Shown here piece by piece: positions 1 through 5,629 of a stretch of 6,643 nucleotides of DNA. Within the stretch, counting starts at the first letter, position 1. Each line of letters begins with the position of its first letter. The position numbers and the translations under genes are program-made. A model generated the notes under the pieces. It was not told the DNA's origin. It did not search any database and saw nothing but the letters and a program-made list of their open reading frames with translations. This stretch comes from VGOB01 sp034435315 (lineage in GTDB: Bacteria; Chloroflexota; Anaerolineae; UBA4142): contig DAOTYB010000146.1 in assembly GCA_034435315.1 (NCBI GenBank), forward strand, positions 1 through 6,643. The letters run 5' to 3'.

Positions 1-3
1 TTC

Positions 4-30
4 GTCATCTGTCATTCGTCCTTCGTCTTT
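4..30. repeat. TTYGTCN heptamer array (short, at window edge)
   Basis: GTC recurs at 4, 11, 18 and 25, a strict 7-nt period, within degenerate TTCGTCN units. The array overlaps the 3' end of cbiZ, so the last residues (about ERRRTNDR) and the TGA stop at 5-7 are written in repeat sequence. It may continue beyond the left edge. The same heptamer family occurs at 1829-1873, 1912-1928 and 5440-5502. Confidence 0.8.
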
Positions 31-670
31 CATCCAGCGCTCCTAGCACCGCGCGTCGCACCGCCCGCGCGATGAGCGCGCCGAGCGGCGAAATCGGTCC
101 GGCGTACTCATACGCCGCACCGCGTTCCGTCGTTGCAATCACGATCGAATCGGTACCTGTGCCACTGGCGCGCGAACCATCGGGCGCGCGGACGTCGTGT
201 TCAATCAGCGCGAGTGTTTTCGCTTCGGTTGCGGTGATGATCGCATTAACGCGCGCTGCTATCGAGACGCGCGCATCGGCAATGACGATGATGTTGATGG
301 TGTTTGCAGTCACCGGCGCAGCAGGCGTGATGCCCGCCGCAATCGGGTGACTGATGCCAACCGTCACGATAGCAATCACCGTTGTCGCTGCGTCGCGTTC
401 GGTGACGATTTGCGCGCGTTCAGTTTTCGCTGCGGTCAGCAAACCGATGAATGGTTCGGCGATGCCGTGTGCGCGCGCGAACGCATCGAGATCGTCGCGC
501 GGCGAACGATTGGCATAGTCGCGAGGTACGTGCACGTTGATGATGTGACGCGCGCGCGTCAGTTCACTGCCGACGACCGCCGAACTCAACACGACGAGCG
601 GCGCATCGCTCCAGACGTGAACCGCGCGCGCGTCGTATTCACAATGCACGCCATCAATCGGCAAATTCAC
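5..670 (-). CDS. cbiZ: Adenosylcobinamide amidohydrolase (CbiZ)
   Basis: A 221-residue protein recognised as the CbiZ family. The enzyme hydrolyses the amide bond holding the aminopropanol side chain of adenosylcobinamide, giving adenosylcobyric acid that can re-enter cobalamin synthesis; this is a salvage and remodelling step. Visible family blocks are SSAVVGSELTRARHIINVHV (about 29-48), GLLTAAKTE (76-84), TVGISHP (103-109), NTINIIVIADARVS (123-136), VNAIITATEAKTLAL (141-155) and ASGTGTDSIVIA (168-179). There is no signal peptide or membrane segment, so it is cytoplasmic. The start is GTG at 670; its codon overlaps the cobT stop as GTGA, and GGAG at 682-679 lies 8 nt upstream inside cobT, so translation is probably coupled. 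The C-terminal tail after about residue 212 is repeat-encoded (Arg/Asp/Asn-rich) and is probably not part of the fold. The family call is firm; the substrate follows from the family. Confidence 0.92.
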   Translation of the reverse strand: MNLPIDGVHCEYDARAVHVWSDAPLVVLSSAVVGSELTRARHIINVHVPRDYANRSPRDDLDAFARAHGIAEPFIGLLTAAKTERAQIVTERDAATTVIAIVTVGISHPIAAGITPAAPVTANTINIIVIADARVSIAARVNAIITATEAKTLALIEHDVRAPDGSRASGTGTDSIVIATTERGAAYEYAGPISPLGALIARAVRRAVLGALDERRRTNDR

Positions 671-1722
671 GCGCTCTTCTCCGCGACGCCCGCTTCGGCG
701 AACGTCGCCATCTCGTCCAGAATTTTCGCGGCGGCGATGCAGAGCGAAATGCCAAGTGCCGCGCCCGTCCCTTCGCCCAAACGCAAATCCAAATCGAGCA
801 ACGGTTCGAGGCGCAAATGTTCCAGCGTCGCGCGATGACCGATTTCGACGGAACGATGCGCGGCGATGAGGTACGGCTGCACCGCGGGCGCGAGTCCGTA
901 CGCGATGAGTGCCGCCGCGCCCGAGATGAATCCGTCAATCACGACCGGCACTCCGCGCGCTGCCGCGCCAATCATCACCCCGGCGAGTCCACCGATTTCG
1001 AATCCGCCGACATCGCCCAGCACATCGAGCGCGTCGTTCGGATTCGGCTTGTTGATTTCGATGCCGCGCTCGATCGCCGCGATTTTACGCGCGAGCCCAG
1101 CATCGTCCACGCCGGTGCCGCGCCCGGTCACTTCGCGCACCGGACGCCGCGTGATCGTCGCGACAATCGCGGACGACGGCGTGGTGTTGCCGATGCCCAT
1201 ATCGCCGGTGCCGATGATGTCCGCGCCGCGTTCGATTTCGCGCGTCACGATTTCGATGCCGGCTTCGACGGCGCGGCGCGCTTCGTCGCGCGTCATTGCG
1301 GGACCGATCGAAAAATCGCGCGTGCCTTTGGCGATTTTCGCGTTCACGAGTTCGGGGTGTGCCGGCAAATCGGCGGCAACGCCGATGTCCACGACGACCA
1401 CGCGCGCGCCGACGTGCCGCGCCAGCACGTTGATTGCCGCGCCGCCGCGCAGAAAATTCAAAACCATCTGCGGCGTTACCTCGGCAGGATACGCGCTCAC
1501 GCCTTGCCGCGCGATGCCGTGATCACCTGCCATCGTGATGATGGCGGGCTGGGCAAAGCGCGGCCGTACCTTGCGCGTGATGCCGGCAAGTTGAACCGAA
1601 AGGTCTTCAAGTCGTCCTAAACTTCCCTGCGGCTTGGTCAGTTGATCCTGACGCGCGCGCGCCGCACGCATCGCGTCATCGTCGAGTGGTTGAATGTTGG
1701 CAATGGTCTGCTGTAGTGTCAT
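667..1722 (-). CDS. cobT: Nicotinate-nucleotide--dimethylbenzimidazole phosphoribosyltransferase (CobT)
   Basis: A 351-residue protein of full family length. It transfers phosphoribose from nicotinate mononucleotide to a lower-ligand base such as 5,6-dimethylbenzimidazole, giving alpha-ribazole phosphate for the nucleotide loop. Visible motifs are KPQGSLGRLE (30-39), MAGDHGI (64-70) followed by GVSAYP (74-79), GTGDMGIGNTTPSSA (171-185), TGRGTGVDD (199-207), GGFEIGGLAGVMIGAA (239-254), DGFISGAAAL (263-272) and LRLGEGTGAAL (313-323). E317 in LGEGTG falls at the number I recall for the catalytic glutamate of the Salmonella enzyme. Position 174 is Asp, where Salmonella, as I recall it, has Glu. 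I chose ATG at 1722 because a GAGGA ribosome site precedes it and the protein then begins at the conserved N-terminus. The frame stays open to 1854, but those 44 codons are repeat sequence. The gene overlaps cbiZ by 4 nt. Confidence 0.97.
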   Translation of the reverse strand: MTLQQTIANIQPLDDDAMRAARARQDQLTKPQGSLGRLEDLSVQLAGITRKVRPRFAQPAIITMAGDHGIARQGVSAYPAEVTPQMVLNFLRGGAAINVLARHVGARVVVVDIGVAADLPAHPELVNAKIAKGTRDFSIGPAMTRDEARRAVEAGIEIVTREIERGADIIGTGDMGIGNTTPSSAIVATITRRPVREVTGRGTGVDDAGLARKIAAIERGIEINKPNPNDALDVLGDVGGFEIGGLAGVMIGAAARGVPVVIDGFISGAAALIAYGLAPAVQPYLIAAHRSVEIGHRATLEHLRLEPLLDLDLRLGEGTGAALGISLCIAAAKILDEMATFAEAGVAEKSA

Positions 1723-1733
1723 AGGGTTGACTT

Positions 1734-1738
1734 TCCTC
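1734..1738 (-). promoter_or_regulatory. Ribosome binding site that decides the cobT start
   Basis: GAGGA lies 11 nt upstream of the ATG at 1722. No comparable site precedes the more upstream in-frame ATG at 1854, which lies inside heptamer repeats. This supports the 351-residue CobT. Confidence 0.65.
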
Positions 1739-1754
1739 ACAATGACCGACGACC

Positions 1755-1824
1755 CATTCCCGATTGCCGATTTTCGATTGCCGATTGCCGATTCCCTCAA
1801 ATCGCAAATCGAAAATCGAAAATC
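1755..1824. repeat. Inverted heptamer array GATTNNC / AATCGNA
   Basis: On the plus strand GATT recurs at 1762, 1769, 1776, 1783 and 1790 (period 7, preceded by a degenerate CATT copy at 1755). Its complement AATC recurs at 1800, 1807, 1814 and 1821. The two blocks face each other: 1769-1779 is exactly complementary to 1807-1817 (11 bp), followed by 5 bp more (1782-1786 with 1800-1804) after two mismatches. The transcript can therefore form a hairpin with a 13-nt loop upstream of cobT. The hairpin lacks a U-tract, so I do not call it a terminator. Confidence 0.8.
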
Positions 1825-1828
1825 CTCC

Positions 1829-1928
1829 GTCCTTCGTCGTTCGTCATTCGTCATTCGTCATTTGTCATTTGTCCATTTGGCTCATTGGCACATTGGCTCA
1901 TTGGCTCATTTGTCGTTCGTCCTTCGTC
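1829..1928. repeat. TTYGTCN heptamer array, interrupted by an octamer block
   Basis: GTC recurs every 7 nt at 1829, 1836, 1843, 1850, 1857, 1864 and 1871, and again at 1912, 1919 and 1926. An ATTGGCTC octamer block (1876-1910) splits the array. The last unit contains the TGA stop codon of cobO (1929-1927), so the array starts at the end of that gene. It fills most of the 204-nt cobO-cobT gap. Confidence 0.85.
1876..1910. repeat. ATTGGCTC octamer array
   Basis: ATTGG starts at 1884, 1892 and 1900, and ATT again at 1908, a period of 8. The unit is ATTGGCTC with one ATTGGCAC variant. It sits between two segments of the heptamer array. I see no coding content and no regulatory motif in it. Confidence 0.8.
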
Positions 1929-2448
1929 AAAACTCAATTCCCGGCTGCGCCTTGATGCCGCGCGCGTACGGATGCTTGATCTCGCGCATCTCGGTCACCA
2001 GATCGGCGTACTCGATGAGCGCCTCGGGCGCGTCGCGCCCCGTGATGATGAGATGCAATTCGGGTGGTTTGTGTTCGCGTAACCACGCGATCATCTCGTT
2101 CACATCAATCCAGCCGTAATTGAGCGCGTAGGTCATTTCATCGAGCAAGATAATGTCGTACGCGTTGCTCGCGATTTTTTCTTGCGCGAGTGCCCACGCT
2201 TCGCGCGCGCGTGCCGCAGTTTTTTGCAGATCTTTCGACAACCACGTGAATCCATCGCCGCGCGAGTGCCATTCGATTCCCAGTTTGCGCGCGGCTTGAA
2301 TTTCGCCATAGTTGCTCGTTTCCGCTTTGATGAATTGAATCACACACAGCCGCATCCCGCGTCCCCATGCGCGCAAGAGGATGCCAAACGCGGCAGTGCT
2401 TTTGCCTTTACCGTTCCCGGTGTTTACAATCACAAGACCGTGTCTCAT
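1927..2448 (-). CDS. cobO: Cob(I)yrinic acid a,c-diamide adenosyltransferase (CobO/BtuR/CobA type)
   Basis: A 173-residue cytoplasmic enzyme of the CobO/BtuR/CobA family. It transfers the 5'-deoxyadenosyl group of ATP to reduced corrinoid cobalt, making adenosylcobinamide or adenosylcobalamin. Visible features are the family P-loop GNGKGKST (11-18), VIQFIKAE (36-43), RGDGFTW (63-69), the Walker B-like IILLDEMTYALNYG (99-112), IITGRDAP (134-141), DLVTEM (149-154) and the C-terminal KHPYARGIKAQPGIEF, typical of the family. It is shorter than the roughly 196-residue enteric proteins because it lacks their N-terminal extension. The ATG at 2448 has GGAG at 2459-2456, 7 nt upstream. An octamer-repeat hairpin ends next to that site (2461), and its stop codon lies in a heptamer repeat. 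It probably supplies adenosylated substrate to CbiZ. Confidence 0.97.
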   Translation of the reverse strand: MRHGLVIVNTGNGKGKSTAAFGILLRAWGRGMRLCVIQFIKAETSNYGEIQAARKLGIEWHSRGDGFTWLSKDLQKTAARAREAWALAQEKIASNAYDIILLDEMTYALNYGWIDVNEMIAWLREHKPPELHLIITGRDAPEALIEYADLVTEMREIKHPYARGIKAQPGIEF

Positions 2449-2460
2449 TTTTTTACTCCG

Positions 2461-2562
2461 TTAGTCGCGTAGTCTCGTAGTCTCGTAGTCTTGTAGGCGC
2501 ATTCACTCGACTACCTGACTATTCGACTACCCGACTACTCGACTACCTGACTACTTGACTAC
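2461..2562. repeat. Inverted octamer array GTAGTCNN / GACTACNN between btuD and cobO
   Basis: The plus strand carries five GTAGTC-type units at 2461, 2469, 2477, 2485 and 2493, then seven GACTAC-type units at 2509, 2517, 2525, 2533, 2541, 2549 and 2557, with exact 8-nt spacing throughout. The blocks are complementary: units at 2469 and 2477 pair fully with those at 2533 and 2525, and flanking units pair with one mismatch or wobble. The result is a hairpin of stacked 6-bp helices separated by 2x2 internal loops. The btuD stop (TAG, 2561-2559) is inside the last unit, and the cobO ribosome site starts 1 nt beyond the other end. The array fills the 110-nt gap and is the same family as 5660-5744. 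Confidence 0.88.
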
Positions 2563-3338
2563 CAAACCACCGCCATCGGTTGCTGCGTGTGCGGATGCGG
2601 TAGCACGAGTAAATTCACGCCATATACCTCGCGCAAAATGTCCGGCGCGATCACTTGACGCGGCGAGCCGCTGGTGTAGATGCGTCCGTCCTTGAACAAG
2701 ACGAGGCGCGAGCAGTACTGCGCGGCAAGATTGAGGTCGTGTGAGACGATGAGCACCGCAAGACCGCGCTCGCGATTCAAGCACCGCACCAGTTCCATCA
2801 CCTCGATTTGATGTTTGATGTCAAGATGCGCGGTCGGTTCGTCGAGCAAGAGGATTTGCGGCTCTTGCGCGAGCGCGCGCGCAATCACAACGCGCTGACG
2901 TTCGCCGCCCGAAAGATGATTGACCAGCCGATCAGCGAGCGCCCACGTTTGCGTTGCTTCCATCGCGGCACGCGCGATTTCACGATCACGCACCGTCTCA
3001 TTTTGCCACCACGCCAGATGCGGCACGCGCCCCATCATCACAATCTCGAACGCGGTAAAACCCGGCGGCAACTCGACGGCTTGAGGTACGACGGCGATGG
3101 TGCGCGCAATCTGTTGTGCACTGAGCGACGCGAGTTCGCGCCCATCGAGCCAGATGCGACCGCGTTGCGGTGACAGGACACGACTGAGACATTTGATCAG
3201 CGTGGACTTGCCCGATCCGTTTGGGCCAATCACGCCGACGAGTTCGCCGGGCTGAATCGCCAGATCAATGTCGTTAAGCACAATTTGGTCGCGATACGCG
3301 AACGAAATACCTTCCGCGCGCAATTGGAGCGTGTTCAT
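2559..3338 (-). CDS. btuD: Corrinoid ABC transporter ATP-binding protein (BtuD/FecE family)
   Basis: A 259-residue ABC ATPase that powers the importer formed with the permease and lipoprotein encoded just upstream. Visible motifs are Walker A GPNGSGKST (38-46), the Q-loop VVPQ (83-86), signature LSGGERQRVVIARALAQEP (142-160), Walker B ILLLDEPTAHLD (162-173) and the switch histidine in IVSHDLN (197-203). The C-terminal GSPRQVIAPDILREVYGVNLLVLPHP is typical of the iron-siderophore/cobalamin ATPase group. The ATG at 3338 overlaps the permease stop as ATGA (3338-3335), with GGAG at 3350-3347 lying 8 nt upstream. The TAG stop lies in an octamer repeat unit. The ATPase alone could serve haem or siderophores; the riboswitch and the cob genes point to corrinoids. 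Confidence 0.95.
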   Translation of the reverse strand: MNTLQLRAEGISFAYRDQIVLNDIDLAIQPGELVGVIGPNGSGKSTLIKCLSRVLSPQRGRIWLDGRELASLSAQQIARTIAVVPQAVELPPGFTAFEIVMMGRVPHLAWWQNETVRDREIARAAMEATQTWALADRLVNHLSGGERQRVVIARALAQEPQILLLDEPTAHLDIKHQIEVMELVRCLNRERGLAVLIVSHDLNLAAQYCSRLVLFKDGRIYTSGSPRQVIAPDILREVYGVNLLVLPHPHTQQPMAVVW

Positions 3339-4411
3339 ACGAGCGACTCCTTTCGCTGACGCAGCAGATACAAAAAGAACGGCGCGCCACAGAACGCGGT
3401 GATGATGCCGACTGGTAATTCACTCGGCGCGAGGAGCGTGCGCGCGAACGTATCGGCGATGATGAGGAACGTCGCGCCCAACAGCGCGGACATCGGCAAG
3501 AGGAAACGATGATCGGGTCCCCAAACGAGGCGAACCGCGTGCGGCACAATCAATCCCACAAAACCGATGACGCCGCTCACCGCGACAGCAGCCGCCGTGA
3601 TGAGCGATGCCGCCGCGACCAGCATCATCGTCACGCGTTCGACCGGCACGCCGAGTTGTTGCGCTTGCGTATCGCCCAACTGCAACACGTTCAACACACG
3701 CGCATTCACATACACGATGAGCCAACCGACGACGAGGTATGGCAACATCGTCGCGACGCTCTGCCAACTGCTGAGCGCGAAACTTCCCATCATCCAGGCG
3801 ATGACCTGATGCGTACGAAACGCGCTATCGTTCTTGAACATCAGAAACGACGTGATGGCGGAGAGGAACGCGCCGAGCGCGACGCCGGCAAGAATCAACG
3901 TCGTCGGCGTGGTGCGACCGCCAGCGCGCGCGAGCGCGTAGATGAGCGCGGTCGCGCCCATCGCGCCAACGAAGGCGAGGAGTGGAATCGCGCCCACGCC
4001 AAACACGATGGCAATCGTCGCGCCCAAGCCCGCGCCGGACGAGACACCGATGAGGTACGGATCGGCAAGCGGATTACGCAAGAGACCTTGATACGTCGCG
4101 CCGGAGGTCGCGAGCGCGCCGCCGACGAGTGCGGCAAGGACGATGCGCGGCAGACGAATATCGAAGAGAATCGTCTCCCACGTGGGCGTCCACGTCGCGA
4201 CGATGTGCGCGCCGGGCAATTTGGCAATGACCATTTGCGCGAGCGTATCCAGCGGAATCGCTACCGAACCGAACGTGGCAGCGACCGCGCCGATGACGAC
4301 AAGCACACCACTCGCGCCGAGCAAGAGCGCGCCGCGATGCGCGCGGAGCGGATAGGTGAGTTTTTGTTGGGACGCGTGGGTACGCGTCCCAACGGATTGT
4401 GTTTTAATCAT
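3335..4411 (-). CDS. btuC: Corrinoid ABC transporter permease (BtuC/FecCD family)
   Basis: A 358-residue polytopic membrane protein of the FecCD family, with a pattern fitting about ten membrane helices; the first hydrophobic segment is about 28-48. Visible family blocks are RLPRIVLAALVGGALATSGA (86-105), QGLLRNPLADPYLIGVSSGA (108-127), TTLILAGVALGAFLSA (170-185), WMMGSF (206-211), GVIGFVGLIVPHAVRL (280-295, the coupling-helix region) and ELPVGIITAFCGAPFFLYLL (331-350). The ATG at 4411 overlaps the btuF stop as ATGA. I see no good ribosome site, so translational coupling is likely. Codons 7-16 (VGTRTHASQQ) are written by a perfect 28-nt palindrome, and the hydrophilic N-terminal tail before the first helix may partly derive from it. 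It probably forms a dimer in a BtuC2D2 complex. Confidence 0.95.
   Translation of the reverse strand: MIKTQSVGTRTHASQQKLTYPLRAHRGALLLGASGVLVVIGAVAATFGSVAIPLDTLAQMVIAKLPGAHIVATWTPTWETILFDIRLPRIVLAALVGGALATSGATYQGLLRNPLADPYLIGVSSGAGLGATIAIVFGVGAIPLLAFVGAMGATALIYALARAGGRTTPTTLILAGVALGAFLSAITSFLMFKNDSAFRTHQVIAWMMGSFALSSWQSVATMLPYLVVGWLIVYVNARVLNVLQLGDTQAQQLGVPVERVTMMLVAAASLITAAAVAVSGVIGFVGLIVPHAVRLVWGPDHRFLLPMSALLGATFLIIADTFARTLLAPSELPVGIITAFCGAPFFLYLLRQRKESLV
4366..4393. repeat. Perfect 12-bp-arm palindrome inside the 5' end of btuC
   Basis: Plus-strand GTTGGGACGCGT (4366-4377) is followed by a 4-nt loop GGGT and then the exact reverse complement ACGCGTCCCAAC (4382-4393). In the mRNA the hairpin starts 18 nt after the A of the btuC start codon and covers codons 7-16 in frame. 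There is no U-tract. It could be a REP-like insertion tolerated in the N-terminal tail, or a structure slowing early translation. I see no second copy in the window. Confidence 0.85.
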
Positions 4412-5421
4412 TTGAAGAGATCGGGATAAAGCGCGCGCGCGATCAGTTCCAGCCCTTCGACGATGCGGGGACCGGGGCGTGCAATCACATTTTCGTCAGT
4501 GATCGGAATCAGCCGACCGGTTTTCACGGCAGTGATATTTGCCCAGCCCGGACGCGCGCGCACCACGTCAGGTGTCTCGCCATAGTTCATCGCGCCGAGG
4601 AGAATCACCTCGGGGTCTTTGGCGATGATTGCCTCGGCTGTGAGTTGCGGGTAGGCAGTTTTGGCATCCGCCGCGATGTTGCTGCCGCCGGCTTTGACAA
4701 TCATATCGTCAATGAACGAACCGGGTCCAGCGGTGAAGAACGTCTTGTCAATCTCATAGTACACCCGTGGTTTGGCTTTCGCGGTCGCCACCTTGCTGGT
4801 GATGGCATCAATGCGCGCTTGCATTTGCGCGGTCACCTTGGCAGCGTTCTCGGTTGCGCCGGTCAGTTTGCCGACGAAGGTGATCTTGTTCAGCACATCG
4901 TTCACGTTCTTGGGCTCAACGACGACAACCGTGATGCCGCGTTTTTCCAGTTCGGGGACGACCGTCTTGTTGTGAATGTTTGTTGCCAGAACCAAATCGG
5001 GATTGAGACCGACCACGCGTTCGAGGTCAATCTTGGAGAAGCCACCGATCTTGGTTTTCTCCTTTGCTTCGGGCGGATAGTCGCAAAACTCCGTTACGCC
5101 GACAACGCGCGCGCCGAGTCCGAGCGCGTACAGCACTTCGGTATTGCTTGGCGCCAGCGAGACGATGCGTTGTGGGACACCTTTCAGCGTAACCGTGCGC
5201 CCCACATCATCGGTCACCGTTTGCGCGGCTGGGGTTGCGGTTGGCGCGAGGGTCGCCGTGGGGGCGGGCGTCGGCGTTAGCGCGCGTGTCGCCGTCGGTA
5301 TTGCGGTGGCAGTAGGAGCAATGGTCGCAGTCGGTACTGGTGTTGGCGTGGGCGCCGGCGCGCACGCAATCAAGCCCACCAGTATCGCCATCAGCATTGT
5401 CAGAGCAAAATATTTTCGCAT
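4408..5421 (-). CDS. btuF: Corrinoid-binding lipoprotein of the ABC importer (BtuF family)
   Basis: A 337-residue substrate-binding lipoprotein. Residues 1-20 form a lipoprotein signal (MRKYF, a hydrophobic stretch, then lipobox LIAC with Cys20). Residues 21-66 are a Thr/Pro/Ala linker of PTAT and TPTP units, which tethers the domain to the membrane and is common in Chloroflexota lipoproteins. The BtuF-like fold follows: DDVGRTVTL (71-79), PQRIVSLAPSNTEVLYALGLG (83-103), FCDYPPEAK (112-120), KIDLERVVGLNPDLVLAT (130-147), and the second lobe from about 217, including AYPQLTAEAIIAKDPEVILL (256-275). E95 in SNTE aligns by eye with the BtuF glutamate that docks on BtuC; F112 and F128 sit near aromatic cobalamin contacts of E. 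coli BtuF. The ATG at 5421 has GGAGG at 5435-5431, 9 nt upstream. It is the first gene behind the riboswitch, which makes corrinoid the likely ligand over siderophore or haem. Confidence 0.93.
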   Translation of the reverse strand: MRKYFALTMLMAILVGLIACAPAPTPTPVPTATIAPTATAIPTATRALTPTPAPTATLAPTATPAAQTVTDDVGRTVTLKGVPQRIVSLAPSNTEVLYALGLGARVVGVTEFCDYPPEAKEKTKIGGFSKIDLERVVGLNPDLVLATNIHNKTVVPELEKRGITVVVVEPKNVNDVLNKITFVGKLTGATENAAKVTAQMQARIDAITSKVATAKAKPRVYYEIDKTFFTAGPGSFIDDMIVKAGGSNIAADAKTAYPQLTAEAIIAKDPEVILLGAMNYGETPDVVRARPGWANITAVKTGRLIPITDENVIARPGPRIVEGLELIARALYPDLFK

Positions 5422-5439
5422 TTTTTCATTCCTCCGAAT

Positions 5440-5502
5440 TTTGTCGTTTGTCTTTCGTCATTCGTCATTCGTCCTTTGTCGTTCGTCGTTCGTCCTTCGT
5501 TT
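5440..5502. repeat. TTYGTCN heptamer array in the btuF leader
   Basis: GTC (or GTT in the last unit) recurs at 5443, 5450, 5457, 5464, 5471, 5478, 5485, 5492 and 5499, nine units of exact period 7. The array lies between the terminator (5515) and the btuF ribosome site (5435-5431). Every mRNA that reads through the terminator therefore carries it in its 5' leader. It is the same family as 4-30 and 1829-1928. Confidence 0.85.
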
Positions 5503-5514
5503 TTCGACACCAAC

Positions 5515-5545
5515 AAAAATCCCCTTGCCTCAACGACAAGGGGAT
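5515..5545 (-). terminator. Intrinsic terminator of the riboswitch expression platform
   Basis: Reading the minus strand, ATCCCCTTG (5545-5537) pairs with CAAGGGGAT (5527-5519), a perfect 9-bp stem with a 9-nt loop, followed by a U-run (5519-5515) that overlaps the stem base. It lies downstream of the aptamer and upstream of btuF, as expected of a cobalamin-dependent transcription terminator. Confidence 0.85.
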
Positions 5546-5582
5546 AGTCAGATCAAATAACACATCATATCCTGCCCCCCTT
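5538..5582 (-). promoter_or_regulatory. Candidate antiterminator pairing
   Basis: In the transcript, AAGGGG (5582-5577) is complementary to CCCCUU (5543-5538), the core of the terminator's first arm. Forming this 6-bp helix would exclude the 9-bp terminator stem. Just upstream, UCGCG (5616-5612) can pair with CGCGA (5589-5585), enclosing a CCUU that is complementary to AAGG in the aptamer loop at 5769-5775. Ligand-dependent loop contact could thus favour termination. This is inferred by eye from complementarity only. Confidence 0.4.
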
Positions 5583-5629
5583 TCTCGCGAAGGTTGACCA
5601 GAGATGGCGCGCGCGAAAGTGCGTTCCAC

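Noticed and set aside
197..838. Long open frames on the plus strand opposite cbiZ and cobT (also 817-1620, 866-1522, 3509-4429 and 4645-5280)
   Set aside because: They are antisense to well-supported genes. Their products are Arg/His/Asp-rich or low-complexity, match no family I recognise, and are expected from GC-rich codon use on the other strand.
1723..1854. A 44-residue N-terminal extension of CobT starting at an ATG at 1854
   Set aside because: The extension is translated heptamer repeat (ERRRTEDFRF, SAIGNRKSAIGN). The conserved N-terminus starts at the ATG at 1722, which has a ribosome site.
2461..2562. CRISPR array
   Set aside because: The units are 8 nt long and directly adjacent, with 2-nt variable positions. 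There are no 20-40-nt repeats, no spacers of normal length and no cas genes. The same applies to the other arrays.
2461..2562. Intrinsic terminator between btuD and cobO
   Set aside because: The hairpin is interrupted every 6 bp and is followed in the minus direction by ACGGAGT, not a U-run.
5224..5361. GC-rich repetitive DNA in btuF as a separate repeat element
   Set aside because: It is explained by codons of the Thr/Pro/Ala lipoprotein linker, stays in frame, and lacks the strict 7/8-nt period of the intergenic arrays.
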